64,000 bases of DNA from UBA685 sp049890115 (GCA_049890115.1 JBMHCC010000034.1:56261-120260); one strand, 5' to 3'. Numbered from the stretch's first letter, positions 8,130-17,859 are shown. Numbers and translations are program-made. Notes: generated by a model from the sequence alone, not told the origin.

Positions 8130-9581
8130 GACCATCAGCTTCATTTCTAAGAATTCATCAACACCATGTTGTGAGCCTTCTTTGCCAAGGCCTGATGCTT
8201 TCATGCCGCCAAAAGGCCCAATCTCAGATGAGTAAGCACCTGTATTGGCAACCACCATACCATATTCCAGCGCTTCGCCAACACGGAATAGGCGGCCAAC
8301 ATCTTTGGTGAAATAATAAGCTGCGAGACCAAAAATCGTATCATTAGCTGCTGTAATGGCTTCTTCTTCTGTTTCAAATTTGAACAAGGCTGCCACAGGG
8401 CCAAATGTTTCTTCGCTATAAAGTGCCATTTGCGATGATGCGCCTGTGATAACTGTTGGCTGGAAGAATGTGCCACCTTTTTCATGAGGCTCACCACCTG
8501 TTAGCACATTACCACCTTTGGCAATCGCATCAGCGACATGACTTTGCACTTTTTCAAAGCCTTGCTGGTCAATCAGCGGGCCTTGTACCACATCATCTTC
8601 AAAACCATCACCGACCTTCATTTCAGCCACTTTCGCTGATAAGGCAGCGGCAAATTCATCATAAATACCGCTTTGAACAAATACACGGTTTGCACAAACA
8701 CAAGTCTGACCAGCATTACGGTATTTCGATGCAATCGCACCTTCGACAGCTTCATCCAAATCGGCATCATCAAATACGATTAATGGCGCATTGCCACCAA
8801 GCTCTAGCGAGATTTTCTTGATCGTATCAGCTGATTGACGCATCAGGATACGGCCCACCTCAGTTGAGCCAGTAAAGGTGATTTTACGCACTCTTTCATC
8901 ATCACATAATGTCTTGCCTAATGCTGGTGCATCCATGCCTGTGACAATATTGATAATGCCAGCTGGAATGCCAGCACGATGCGCTAATTCAGCTAGCGCC
9001 AATGCTGATAAAGGTGTCTGTTCAGCAGGCTTTAACACACAAGCACAGCCAACAGCGATACCAGGTGCGACTTTGCGGGTAATCATTGCATTTGGGAAAT
9101 TCCATGGGGTAATCGCACCAAACACACCAACTGGCTGACGCAAAGTAAGGAATTTTTTATCAGCAAATGGGCTTTCCAGAACCTCACCTTGAACACGTTT
9201 TGCCTGTTCAGCAAACCATTCGATAAAACTGGTGCCATAGGCGATTTCACCCTTGGCTTCTGCTAGTGGCTTACCCATTTCAGCAGTGAGGATAATCGCC
9301 AGATCATCAGCATTCTCAAGACAGAGATCATGCCATTTACGCAAAATAGCAGCGCGTTCTTTGGCTGTTTTGGCTGCCCATAAAGGCTGTGCTGCCTCTG
9401 CGGCATCAATAGCAGCTGAAATTTGGGCAGCGCTGCAATCAGCCACGCTGGCAATCACATCACCACTAGCAGGGTTGGTTACATCAAAAGTGGCACCACC
9501 ATCTGCTGGCACAAATGCCCCATTAATATAGGCTTGTGTTTTGATAAGAGATTTATCTGTTACAAGGCTGAGATTTCCCAT
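8115..9581 (-). CDS. gabD: Succinate-semialdehyde dehydrogenase-like aldehyde dehydrogenase
   Basis: A 488-residue aldehyde dehydrogenase that most resembles NADP-dependent succinate-semialdehyde dehydrogenases (GabD). It has the cofactor-binding TPWNFPNAMITRKVAPG block, the general base E260 in LELGGNAP and the nucleophile C294 in NAGQTCVCANR; the C-V-C spacing is common in GabD. The ATG at 9581 is chosen because AAGGA lies 9 bases upstream; six more codons are open upstream. In this genome it could close the polyamine/GABA route encoded at 56-63 kb or serve the hydroxyacid dehydrogenase next door. Glutarate or malonate semialdehyde cannot be ruled out as substrate. Confidence 0.88.
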   Translation of the reverse strand: MGNLSLVTDKSLIKTQAYINGAFVPADGGATFDVTNPASGDVIASVADCSAAQISAAIDAAEAAQPLWAAKTAKERAAILRKWHDLCLENADDLAIILTAEMGKPLAEAKGEIAYGTSFIEWFAEQAKRVQGEVLESPFADKKFLTLRQPVGVFGAITPWNFPNAMITRKVAPGIAVGCACVLKPAEQTPLSALALAELAHRAGIPAGIINIVTGMDAPALGKTLCDDERVRKITFTGSTEVGRILMRQSADTIKKISLELGGNAPLIVFDDADLDEAVEGAIASKYRNAGQTCVCANRVFVQSGIYDEFAAALSAKVAEMKVGDGFEDDVVQGPLIDQQGFEKVQSHVADAIAKGGNVLTGGEPHEKGGTFFQPTVITGASSQMALYSEETFGPVAALFKFETEEEAITAANDTIFGLAAYYFTKDVGRLFRVGEALEYGMVVANTGAYSSEIGPFGGMKASGLGKEGSQHGVDEFLEMKLMVVGGV

Positions 9582-9771
9582 GGCTATTGTCCTTATCATC
9601 GTGGTTTCGGTGCGACTATGCTAGTTTGTTGTGAGCTGCTATGTCATAACAAAGACTCATTACACAGCTTGTATCATCTTGCCAATCAGGGGTAAATATA
9701 AACAAGCTCTTTTATCATTATGCTGTCACAGCCAACTGGTTGTATATGCCGCGATTTTGGAATTTTTGTTC

Positions 9772-10617
9772 ATGGCCTCTGTTATTATCGAACTAGCCCC
9801 CTTCATGATTGCTCTGGTCATCACAGGTGTAATCTCTGGCTTTGTGGCAGGGTTGCTTGGGGTTGGCGGCGGTATTGTGATTGTGCCAATTTTATCCTAT
9901 TTGCTAGTGGCAGCTGATATCCATAGTGCCACGCCAATGCATGTGGCTATTGCCAGCTCGCTGGCTGTCATAGTGCCAACCTCTATGATCTCAGCCTGGA
10001 CTCACTTCAAGCTTGGCAATATTGATAAATCAGTGATTGTCAAAATGGCGCCTTCTATATTTATCGGTGCATCAGGCGGCGCTATTGTGGCTGACTATCT
10101 TGATAACAGCTCACTAAAAGTCGCCTTTGGAATGATGGCTGTTATGGTCGCTTTTGTGTTCTTCTCAAAGCCTTTGATTGTGCGTGATGGTCTGCCATCT
10201 TTTGCATCAAGAGGTGTGCTCGGCTTTTTCATAGGCCAAATATCAGCACTGCTTGGCATTGGCGGTGGCTCTTTGATGGTGCCATTTCTGGTGGCATGTC
10301 ATTTTGATATGCGAAAGGCGGTTGGCACATCGTCACTTATCGGCCTTGTCATCGCTGTGCCAGGTGTCATCAGCTTTATGGTGGTCGGACAAGGCGCTGT
10401 GTCAGATCTGCCTTATGCTATTGGTTATGTCTGGTTGCCAGCTTTTGTTATCATTGCTGGTGCTGCTTATTTAACAGCACCAATAGGGGCGCGATTTGTG
10501 GCAAAGCTTGACAAAGATCTGTTACGTAAAATCTTTGGGCTGTTTTTGCTGATTGTTGGCGGACGGCTTGTCTATAGCGGTATCATGGCAGGCGGGCTTG
10601 CTTTTATCACAGGCTAA
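9772..10617 (+). CDS. TauE/SafE family sulfite/organosulfonate exporter
   Basis: A multi-pass membrane protein of about 281 residues from the ATG at 9772, where GGAA lies upstream and the hydrophobic core begins at once. The upstream in-frame extension to 9631 looks non-coding. The internal repeat typical of the family is visible: GLLGVGGGIVIVP near the start and LLGIGGGSLMVPF in the second half, each followed by an AxxSS motif. The family exports sulfite, sulfoacetate or similar anions. No sulfonate pathway is adjacent, so the substrate is open. Confidence 0.85.
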   Translation: MASVIIELAPFMIALVITGVISGFVAGLLGVGGGIVIVPILSYLLVAADIHSATPMHVAIASSLAVIVPTSMISAWTHFKLGNIDKSVIVKMAPSIFIGASGGAIVADYLDNSSLKVAFGMMAVMVAFVFFSKPLIVRDGLPSFASRGVLGFFIGQISALLGIGGGSLMVPFLVACHFDMRKAVGTSSLIGLVIAVPGVISFMVVGQGAVSDLPYAIGYVWLPAFVIIAGAAYLTAPIGARFVAKLDKDLLRKIFGLFLLIVGGRLVYSGIMAGGLAFITG

Positions 10618-10623
10618 TCTGCT

Positions 10624-11220
10624 TTATCCATCACCCTGAGGTAGAGGGCGCGGGTTGAGATGTTTATAAGGGCCTCCTGCCTTACCAAGGCGATAGGCAC
10701 GGCCAAACTCGATATAACGTTCAGCTGATAGCGTTAAATTTTTTATCTCATCATCTGTTAAATCACGCATTTTTTTCGCAGGTCTGCCTGCCCATAACTC
10801 ACCAGATGGCACTCTTTTATTTGGCGTTACCATCGCACCAGCTGCCACCATGGCTTTTTCCTCGACAACCGCCCCATCCATCACAATAGCGCCCATCCCA
10901 ACAAAACAGCTATCTTGCAGTTCACAAGCATGGATAATCGCGCTATGGCCAATTGTGACATGATTGCCAATGATGGTGGGATAGTTAGCAGAATCAATAT
11001 GAACACAGCTATTATCTTGAATATTAGTGCCAGCACCAATGGTGATATAATTGCCATCACCACGTAATGTGACATTATGCCAGATACTGCTATCAGCGCC
11101 AATGCGCACCGCCCCTGAGACCACGGCCGACCCTGCAATATAGGCTGTTTCATCTATCTCTGGATAGAGACCCAAAAATTCTTCAATCAGTGCTGTTTGT
11201 TTTATTGATTTATCTGACAT
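10624..11220 (-). CDS. Gamma-class carbonic anhydrase family protein (left-handed beta-helix)
   Basis: A 198-residue hexapeptide-repeat protein that forms a left-handed beta-helix, usually a trimer. The histidines that bind metal in the family are present in CVHID and in GHSAIIH. This family (YrdA/PaaY-like) includes true gamma carbonic anhydrases and relatives of unknown activity, so hydration of CO2 is probable but not certain. It converges on the TauE-like gene with a 6-base gap. The last residues (PRPLPQGDG) look like an unstructured tail beyond the fold. Confidence 0.87.
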   Translation of the reverse strand: MSDKSIKQTALIEEFLGLYPEIDETAYIAGSAVVSGAVRIGADSSIWHNVTLRGDGNYITIGAGTNIQDNSCVHIDSANYPTIIGNHVTIGHSAIIHACELQDSCFVGMGAIVMDGAVVEEKAMVAAGAMVTPNKRVPSGELWAGRPAKKMRDLTDDEIKNLTLSAERYIEFGRAYRLGKAGGPYKHLNPRPLPQGDG

Positions 11221-11388
11221 CTTGATTTCCCAAATTCTGGTTTATCTGATAGTAAAGGATAACGCATTTCACTGGTATTTGACCAGTGTCTTGCTCCTCA
11301 TATGATTAATGTTAATGCCTGTTCGCTTTTATGGTATGACAGGTCTGGCTCTGGAAAATAAAAACCCCCTTTTTTACAGGAGATGAAA

Positions 11389-11991
11389 ATGGCTTTTGAA
11401 CTACCGAACTTGCCTTATGCTTATGATGCGCTTGCTGCTAATGGCATGAGCCAGGAAACACTGGAATTTCACCATGATCTGCACCACAAAGCCTATGTCG
11501 ATAATGGTAATAAGCTGATCGCTGGCACAGAATGGGAAGGCAAATCATTAGAAGATATCGTAACAGGCACCTATCAGGCTGGTGCAGTTGCGCAAAATGG
11601 TATCTTCAATAATGCCTCACAGCATTGGAACCATATCCAGTTTTGGGAAATGATGGGGCCAAGCGGGCGTGCTATGCCAACTGAGCTAGAAAAAGCAATC
11701 ATTGAAAATTTCAGCTCTGTTGAAGCCTTTAAAGATGAGTTTTGCGCCGCTGGTGCATCCCAATTTGGTGCTGGCTGGTGCTGGCTTGTTCAAGAAGAAG
11801 GTGGTGCATTAAAGGTCACTAAGACTGAAAATGGCGTTAACCCGCTTTGTTTTGGTCAGACAGCTCTGCTTGGTTGCGATGTATGGGAACATTCTTACTA
11901 TATTGATTTCCGTAATAAGCGTCCTGCTTATTTGACTAATTTCTTTGATAATCTGGTGAATTGGGAAAATGTTGCCTCTCGCATGAGCTAG
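11389..11991 (+). CDS. sodB: Fe superoxide dismutase
   Basis: A 200-residue Fe/Mn-type superoxide dismutase. The four metal ligands are present: the first His in EFHHDLHHKAY, H82 in QHWNH, and Asp and His in CDVWEHSYY. The short length and the FNNASQHWNHIQFW block fit the iron type, although metal choice is hard to prove by reading. AGGAGA precedes the second of two close ATG codons, at 11389, by a normal distance, while the ATG at 11383 overlaps it. It removes superoxide in the cytoplasm. A strong terminator follows. Confidence 0.93.
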   Translation: MAFELPNLPYAYDALAANGMSQETLEFHHDLHHKAYVDNGNKLIAGTEWEGKSLEDIVTGTYQAGAVAQNGIFNNASQHWNHIQFWEMMGPSGRAMPTELEKAIIENFSSVEAFKDEFCAAGASQFGAGWCWLVQEEGGALKVTKTENGVNPLCFGQTALLGCDVWEHSYYIDFRNKRPAYLTNFFDNLVNWENVASRMS

Positions 11992-12025
11992 GCCATAGCC
12001 TGATAGTATCAGCTTTATTTTGATA

Positions 12026-12067
12026 ATGCGCTCTTTTGCTTAACTGCCAAAAGGGCGCATTTTTTTC
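12026..12067 (+). terminator. Rho-independent terminator of sodB
   Basis: ATGCGCTCTTTTG (12026-12038) pairs with CAAAAGGGCGCAT (12048-12060), with one G-T wobble. Seven T follow. Confidence 0.85.
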
Positions 12068-12235
12068 TCTTTTTGGTCAAAATCCAGCCTTATTTCAGAT
12101 GCAAAACCCTATCATAGGATTTGCATTAAAAGATGAAACACCATAGTTTTAGATAAGCTTTGCTAGTTTCTTTGAATTTGGCTGCCTATTTCGTAAAGCA
12201 GAGCATATAAAAATTAAAAAGACTAGGAGGCTTTC

Positions 12236-12463
12236 TTGGGTATTGTTATCGCGTTATTTGGCTTTATTGCTATTGGTGAATCTGACAGTGCACAGCAATT
12301 TGCAAAACATAGTAATGGTATTGCGTCTTATGAGATTGTGCGCCCGCGCAAATGTCCATCTGGATTGCGTGAGACAGGTTATTCATGGTCAGTCGCTGGC
12401 GGTGTTGTCCTGAAACAAGAAAATACAGACGGCACCATTGGCCCCGTCTGTTCAGATGAATAA
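12236..12463 (+). CDS. Small hypothetical protein with N-terminal hydrophobic segment
   Basis: I do not recognise this 75-residue protein. Support for it being real is a perfect AGGAGG ribosome site at 12225-12230, 5 bases before a TTG start, in a gap that otherwise has no gene. The first 14 residues are hydrophobic and resemble a short signal peptide or membrane anchor. The rest is soluble and polar, with two cysteines (in RPRKCPSG and PVCSDE) that could form a disulfide outside the cytoplasm. It lies between sodB and argG, alone on the plus strand. Function unknown. Confidence 0.6.
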   Translation: MGIVIALFGFIAIGESDSAQQFAKHSNGIASYEIVRPRKCPSGLRETGYSWSVAGGVVLKQENTDGTIGPVCSDE

Positions 12464-12491
12464 CCGCTTTTTTGCGCTATTGCCAGCTATG

Positions 12492-13724
12492 TTAGTCTTT
12501 GGCTAATTTGCGGCGTGCCATTTCCCGCACTCGCAGACGCAAGGCTTGTAATCTGATAAAACCATGAGCGTCACGGTGATCATAATCACCCTGACCTTCT
12601 TCAAAGGTTACCAAATCTTCGGAATAAAGAGAATTTGGTGACTGTCTGCCTGTGACAATCACATTGCCTTTATAGAGCTTTAATCTGACTGTGCCATTAA
12701 CGACAGGCTGGCTTGCATCAATCGCTGCTTGCAACATTTCACGTTCAGGGCTGAACCAGAACCCATTATAAACCAATTCAGCATAGCGTGGCATCAGCTC
12801 ATCTTTTAAATGGGCAGCGCCTCTATCTAATGTGATTGATTCAATCGCACGACGTGCTTCAAGCAAGATAGTGCCGCCTGGTGTTTCATACACACCACGT
12901 GATTTCATGCCAACAAAGCGATTTTCAACCAGATCAAGGCGGCCAATACCATTATCACCACCTAATTTATTCAATTCTGTCAAAAGCGCAGCAGGTGATA
13001 ATGCTTTGCCATTAATGGCAACAGGGTCACCATGATGGAAGGTGATTTCAATCTCGGTTGGGCTATCTGGTGCATCTTCTGGTGAAACAGAACGAGAGAA
13101 GACATATTCTTCAGGGCCAACCCATGGGTCTTCCAGCACTTTGCCTTCAGCAGAGATATGAAGCAAATTCGCATCAACTGAGAAAGGTGCCTCACCACGC
13201 TTATCCTTTGGCACAGGTATTTGGTGCTTTTCAGCATAAGCAATCAGCTTTGTGCGTGATGCCAAATCCCATTCACGCCATGGTGCAATCACCTTAATAT
13301 CAGGGTTCAGCGCATAATAGCCAAGCTCGAAGCGCACCTGATCATTACCTTTGCCTGTTGCGCCATGCGAGACAGCATCCGCGCCAACTTCGCGTGCGAT
13401 TTCAATTTGGCGCTTGGCAATGAGAGGGCGTGCAATCGATGTACCAAGCAGATATAGCCCTTCATAAAGCGCATTGGCACGGAACATTGGAAATACATAA
13501 TCAGAGACAAATTCTTCACGCAAATCTTCAATATAGATCTGCTTAATTCCTAGCATTTCAGCTTTGGCTCTGGCAGGTTCGATATCCTCACCTTGGCCTA
13601 AATCTGCGGTAAAGGTGATAACCTCACATTGATAGGTTTCTTGCAACCATTTCAAAATGACTGATGTATCCAGCCCCCCTGAATAAGCCAGAACCACTTT
13701 TTTGATGGATTGATGTGTTGTCAT
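12492..13724 (-). CDS. argG: Argininosuccinate synthase
   Basis: Joins citrulline and aspartate at the cost of ATP in arginine synthesis. The N-type ATP pyrophosphatase loop AYSGGLDTS is at residues 13-21, and the family blocks SHGATGKGNDQVRFELG and GRLDLVENRFVGMKSRG are intact. The length of 410 is normal. AAAGGA lies a few bases before the ATG. It is a single gene with no other arginine gene adjacent. Confidence 0.96.
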   Translation of the reverse strand: MTTHQSIKKVVLAYSGGLDTSVILKWLQETYQCEVITFTADLGQGEDIEPARAKAEMLGIKQIYIEDLREEFVSDYVFPMFRANALYEGLYLLGTSIARPLIAKRQIEIAREVGADAVSHGATGKGNDQVRFELGYYALNPDIKVIAPWREWDLASRTKLIAYAEKHQIPVPKDKRGEAPFSVDANLLHISAEGKVLEDPWVGPEEYVFSRSVSPEDAPDSPTEIEITFHHGDPVAINGKALSPAALLTELNKLGGDNGIGRLDLVENRFVGMKSRGVYETPGGTILLEARRAIESITLDRGAAHLKDELMPRYAELVYNGFWFSPEREMLQAAIDASQPVVNGTVRLKLYKGNVIVTGRQSPNSLYSEDLVTFEEGQGDYDHRDAHGFIRLQALRLRVREMARRKLAKD

Positions 13725-13835
13725 CTGATGTTCCTTTTACCTAAACGGTACGCTTTTATACTGTCTGTTTGATGCGTCTTTAGCAAAGTTTTCACAAATG
13801 CGCAAAAACTGTCTTGTCGTTTTGCTGTACCAAAT

Positions 13836-16367
13836 TTAAGCAAGTTCGCGTAAATGCGGTGCTGGCCTGTGACCTAATGAGCGCCACGCCCCAAATAAAC
13901 CAAGCAAGCATGTGGCAATCGCTCCCAGAAATGCTGTTGAGGCAATCACGGTTAAATTGGGTGAAAAAGACGCATTTAAAAAGCCAGTTATCAGCGCCCA
14001 TGATGCGGCTGTGCCAATGAATGAAGCACATAGGGCAGTTAATAGCCCAAGCAGCGCATATTCTAAAAGCCAGGCCATCACGATATCTTTGCGACGTGCG
14101 CCAAGTACTTTTAAAATGATGGAATCTGATAATCTTTGTGCTTCGGAACTTGCCACTGTACCAGCTAGAACCGCAATGCCAGAAATCAGTGTCACCAAAG
14201 CTGTCAGCCGAATAGCACCGCCTAGCAAATCCAATATGCGGGTGGCACTGGCTACAGCTTCCCTAACAGAGATAGCTGATACATTGCCAAAAGCATCTGT
14301 CACAGCACGTTCCACATCATCAATCGCTTTTTCAGTATCAGCATAGGTTGTGGCAATCCAGCTATGGGGCGCATTATCCAAAATGCCAGGTGACAGGATA
14401 AAGACAAAATTAATGGAAAAACTTTCCCATTCTACCAGCCTGACATTGGCGATGGTGGCTGTGATAGGCCTGCCAAGCACATTCACTGTGATGGTATCAC
14501 CCAATGAGAGGCCAAAATCATCAAAGGCATCTTTATCAATCGATATTAAAGGTGGCCCTTGATAATCAGCATCCCACCATTGGCCATGAACCAACTTTAA
14601 ATCTTTTGGTGCTGCGCCTGTCCAAGTTAGCGCTCTGTCACCTCGCAAAATCCAGGCAGAGCCCTCATCAACTGTCACATCAGCAGCATCAATGCCAGCA
14701 ATCGCTGACACACGGCCGCGCAACATTGGTGTTTTTTGCACATCACTAATGCCATCTATCGAAGCTGTGATGGCTTCAAAGCGGTCAATTTGATCAGGCT
14801 GAATATCAATGAAAAACCAGTCAGGTGCTTTATCAGCCACTCTTGTTGAAATCTGATTATCCAGATTATGACGTGTTAATGCCACCGCCACGAGCACTGA
14901 CAGGCCAAGGCCAAAGGCAATGATGATAGCACGTAAAGGTGACCCTTGGCGCGTAATAGCAGATAATGCCAGCCTGCCAGGCACATAAGATGGTGCAGGA
15001 AGGCGTCGTAAAAGCTGCAAAGTGCCTTCACCAAGAAGGGCAAGCAGGCCAAGTGAGGCAAGCGCACCACTCATGAAACCAAAGGTTAAAAAGACATCAT
15101 TTGTGGCAAGTAATGCCAAAGCTGCCAATGCCATCGCTGCCAGAATAATTCTGATGATAATGCCAAAAGGTGGCAGGCCTGATGGCGGTATAATCAAAGC
15201 TCTGAAAAGCTGGCTTGCTTTAATTGTCTGGGCACGTGCTAGCGGCAATAGCGTGAAAATAAAAGCTGTTAGAAGGCCAAATCCACCTGCTATCATTAAT
15301 GGCTTTGGAAATAAGGCTATCACTGGCGGCACTGAAATATAACGTGATAGAATGGATGACACCAAAGCTGGTGTTAAAGCAGCAACAATCAGACCTATCA
15401 GAACGCCAATGGCAGCGATTGCCATGATTTGTAAAAGATAGATGCGAAAGATTAATTGGGCTGGTGCGCCAAGGCATTTTAATGTGGCAATCACAGGCAT
15501 TCTGGCCTGAAGCCACGCACGCACAGCAGAGCCAACACCAAGGCCGCCAATTAATAAGGCTGTCAGACCAACCAATATTAAAAAAGTTTCAGCACGACCC
15601 ACAAAAGCATCAAAACCAGGTGAGGCATCTTTGGTTGTACGCAATCTGACATGTGTTTCTGCCAATATTGGTTTGATATCAGCTTCAGCTTCTGCCAATG
15701 AGATATCATCATGTAACAGGATTTTCGTACGATAGCTGATGAATGAACCTGGCTGTTCTAGGCCTGTTAATGCGAGCGTTTCTTGGCTGATTAAAACGCG
15801 CGGGCCAAAGCCAGCAAAATTAATCGTTCTATCTGGCTCTGATGTCAGCGCACCTGCCACCGTTAAATGAGCATCACCAAGGCGCACCTTATCACCTGGA
15901 ACTAATCCAAAGCTGCGCATTAAAGATGGTTGCAACAAGACATAACCTTTTGCCAGACCTTGCGCTAGCGTTGCTGGTCCATCAATCCCTGCTGTGCCAA
16001 CCAGAGGCCAGCCATCATCAACCGCTTTTAATTCAACCAGTTTACGGTCATCACCTTTGCCAGAATGAAGCATCGCACGCATGCGGGTGATATCTGTGGT
16101 TTTGCCAAATGATCGCGCTTTGTCTTGGATGTCAGCTTCTGCAGGCATGTGGCGTGATGAGATTTCAAGATCACCGCCAAGCAGAATCTGCGCATTGCCC
16201 TTAATGCCAGCACGCATTGATTCTGCAACAGAGCCAACAGCGCCAATCGCTGCGACACCAAGAACCAGTGCTGATAAAAAGATGCGAAATTTTGACAGGC
16301 TGCCTTTCATTTCGCGCCGTGCCAAAGACCATGCTAGCCGCCAGCTTGTGTCAACTTTACTACTCAT
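13836..16367 (-). CDS. FtsX-like ABC transporter permease (YbbP family)
   Basis: An 843-residue permease with a membrane segment near residue 30, a large periplasmic MacB-like region, a central group of helices (about 260-520), a second soluble region and a final helix bundle. This duplicated FtsX layout is typical of YbbP, part of the YbbA-YbbP exporter or lipoprotein-type machinery. Its ATG overlaps the stop of the ATPase gene by 4 bp (ATGA), so the two are translated together. A TesA-like esterase is divergently placed 87 bases beyond the ATPase, the same trio as tesA-ybbA-ybbP of E. coli. The substrate is not established. Confidence 0.9.
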   Translation of the reverse strand: MSSKVDTSWRLAWSLARREMKGSLSKFRIFLSALVLGVAAIGAVGSVAESMRAGIKGNAQILLGGDLEISSRHMPAEADIQDKARSFGKTTDITRMRAMLHSGKGDDRKLVELKAVDDGWPLVGTAGIDGPATLAQGLAKGYVLLQPSLMRSFGLVPGDKVRLGDAHLTVAGALTSEPDRTINFAGFGPRVLISQETLALTGLEQPGSFISYRTKILLHDDISLAEAEADIKPILAETHVRLRTTKDASPGFDAFVGRAETFLILVGLTALLIGGLGVGSAVRAWLQARMPVIATLKCLGAPAQLIFRIYLLQIMAIAAIGVLIGLIVAALTPALVSSILSRYISVPPVIALFPKPLMIAGGFGLLTAFIFTLLPLARAQTIKASQLFRALIIPPSGLPPFGIIIRIILAAMALAALALLATNDVFLTFGFMSGALASLGLLALLGEGTLQLLRRLPAPSYVPGRLALSAITRQGSPLRAIIIAFGLGLSVLVAVALTRHNLDNQISTRVADKAPDWFFIDIQPDQIDRFEAITASIDGISDVQKTPMLRGRVSAIAGIDAADVTVDEGSAWILRGDRALTWTGAAPKDLKLVHGQWWDADYQGPPLISIDKDAFDDFGLSLGDTITVNVLGRPITATIANVRLVEWESFSINFVFILSPGILDNAPHSWIATTYADTEKAIDDVERAVTDAFGNVSAISVREAVASATRILDLLGGAIRLTALVTLISGIAVLAGTVASSEAQRLSDSIILKVLGARRKDIVMAWLLEYALLGLLTALCASFIGTAASWALITGFLNASFSPNLTVIASTAFLGAIATCLLGLFGAWRSLGHRPAPHLRELA

Positions 16368-17092
16368 GAGCTTGTCTTATCTTTGACCAATTTGCCATCT
16401 TCGATGGTCAAAATGCGTTCACATTGGCCAGCCAAAGAGACATCATGGGTGATTAGGATAAGGGCTGCACCAACTGATTTTGTCGCTTCAAATAGGGTGT
16501 CAATCACCAAGGCACCAGTTTTGGAATCAAGATTGCCTGTTGGCTCATCAGCTAGCAAAATGCGCGGGCGCGGGGCAATGGCTCTGGCAATCGCGACGCG
16601 CTGCTGTTCACCACCTGATAGCTGATCTGGCAGATGTGATAGCCTGTGACCAAGGCCCACCTGCTCAAGAGCTTGTGCAGCAACCTCAGAGGCATCTTTG
16701 CGCCCTGCTAGCTCCATCGGCACAGCCACATTCTGCAAAGCTGTCATAGATGGGATAAGGCGAAATGCTTGAAAAATAATCCCCACATTATCACGGCGCA
16801 ATGCTGCCAAATCATCTTCGCCCATCATGGTGATGTCATGACCTGCCATTTTCACAGTGCCTGTGCTTGCTTGTTCAAGGCCTGCCATTATCATTAATAA
16901 GCTGGTTTTGCCAGCACCAGATGGCCCCAAAATAGCCACATGCTGGGCTGGTGCGATATCAAGTGTGATATCATGCAAGATATCTGTCATGTGACCTTGC
17001 GCACCAAGCGATAGAGATAGCTGGGACAGAGAAATGACAGCCGCTTGCTTTTCATTATCGTTCTGTTTAGATAAGGTTGGTTTAGCGCTCAT
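16364..17092 (-). CDS. ABC transporter ATP-binding protein (YbbA/LolD-like)
   Basis: A 242-residue ATPase with Walker A GPSGAGKTS, Q-loop FQAFRLIP, signature LSGGEQQRVAIARA and Walker B ILLADEPTGNLDS, followed by the H-loop in LITHD. The NLDSKTG segment is characteristic of the LolD/MacB/YbbA group that partners with FtsX-type permeases. The ATG at 17092, preceded by AGGA, is preferred over one 45 bases upstream. It forms an operon with the downstream permease. Confidence 0.92.
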   Translation of the reverse strand: MSAKPTLSKQNDNEKQAAVISLSQLSLSLGAQGHMTDILHDITLDIAPAQHVAILGPSGAGKTSLLMIMAGLEQASTGTVKMAGHDITMMGEDDLAALRRDNVGIIFQAFRLIPSMTALQNVAVPMELAGRKDASEVAAQALEQVGLGHRLSHLPDQLSGGEQQRVAIARAIAPRPRILLADEPTGNLDSKTGALVIDTLFEATKSVGAALILITHDVSLAGQCERILTIEDGKLVKDKTSS

Positions 17093-17178
17093 TGTGATCC
17101 TAGCTCTCTTGGCAGTCATCATAAGGTGCAAGACCATTTCAGACTTTGAGAAAAAAGAAGAGTGTTTAATAGGTTATC

Positions 17179-17859
17179 GTGGTTAGAATTAGCACAAAAT
17201 ATCATGTTGACAAATCGCTATTGCCAGCATTTTTTACCTTTTTATTTACGGTAATTTTTGCTTGGCAGTTCACCGCCTCACAAGCTCATGCCGCAACCAA
17301 ATCAACACCAAAATTACTCGCTCTGGGCGATTCTTTAACCGCTGGTTACGGCTTGCCTCCTGGTGATGGTTTTGCTGATAAATTACAAGAAGCGCTCCTG
17401 CAAAAAGGCCATGATGTGATTGTGCTAAATGGCGGTGTGTCTGGTGATACAACAAAGGGCGGTTTGGCGCGCCTTGACTGGATGCTGGCTGAACGCCCTG
17501 ATCTGGCGATGGTCGCATTGGGGGGAAATGACTTGCTGCGTGGTCTGTCTCCAGAGCAAAGCTATGATAATTTGAAAGCGATTTTACAACGTTTTCAGGA
17601 TGAAGCTATTCCAGTTTTGCTAGCTGGGATGCGTGCCCCTTTGAATATGGGGGCTGAATTTCAACAGGCATTTGACGGGCTATATGTGACGCTAGCTGAT
17701 GAATTTGATGTGATATTCTTTCCATTCTTTTTGCAAGATGTGGCATTGGTCAATGAATTGAACCAGCCAGATGGCTTGCATCCTAATCAGGCAGGTGTTG
17801 ATGTCATGGTTAATAATATTCTGCCTTATGTCGAACAATTAGTGAAAAAGAGCCAATAA
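17179..17859 (+). CDS. Secreted SGNH-hydrolase (TesA-like arylesterase/thioesterase)
   Basis: A 226-residue periplasmic hydrolase. A signal peptide with hydrophobic core (about 14-33) ends at a likely ASQAHA-A cleavage site. The SGNH blocks follow: GDSLTAGYG with the catalytic serine, a glycine in NGGVSGDT, GGND, and the Asp/His pair in DGLHPN. It starts with GTG. Relatives (E. coli TesA) hydrolyse thioesters and esters in the periplasm. It is divergent from the ABC pair and coupled to the next gene by a TAATG overlap. Confidence 0.9.
   Translation: MVRISTKYHVDKSLLPAFFTFLFTVIFAWQFTASQAHAATKSTPKLLALGDSLTAGYGLPPGDGFADKLQEALLQKGHDVIVLNGGVSGDTTKGGLARLDWMLAERPDLAMVALGGNDLLRGLSPEQSYDNLKAILQRFQDEAIPVLLAGMRAPLNMGAEFQQAFDGLYVTLADEFDVIFFPFFLQDVALVNELNQPDGLHPNQAGVDVMVNNILPYVEQLVKKSQ

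Noticed and set aside
8456..8821. A 121-codon plus-strand frame opposite gabD.
   Set aside because: It is a histidine-rich reverse-strand shadow of a conserved aldehyde dehydrogenase.
9631..9771. N-terminal extension of the TauE/SafE protein to a start at 9631.
   Set aside because: The residues do not look like a membrane protein start, and the ATG at 9772 begins directly before the first conserved helix.
13792..14031. A 79-codon minus-strand frame at the end of the FtsX-like permease gene.
   Set aside because: It overlaps the 843-residue permease in another frame, has no domain and no clear ribosome site.
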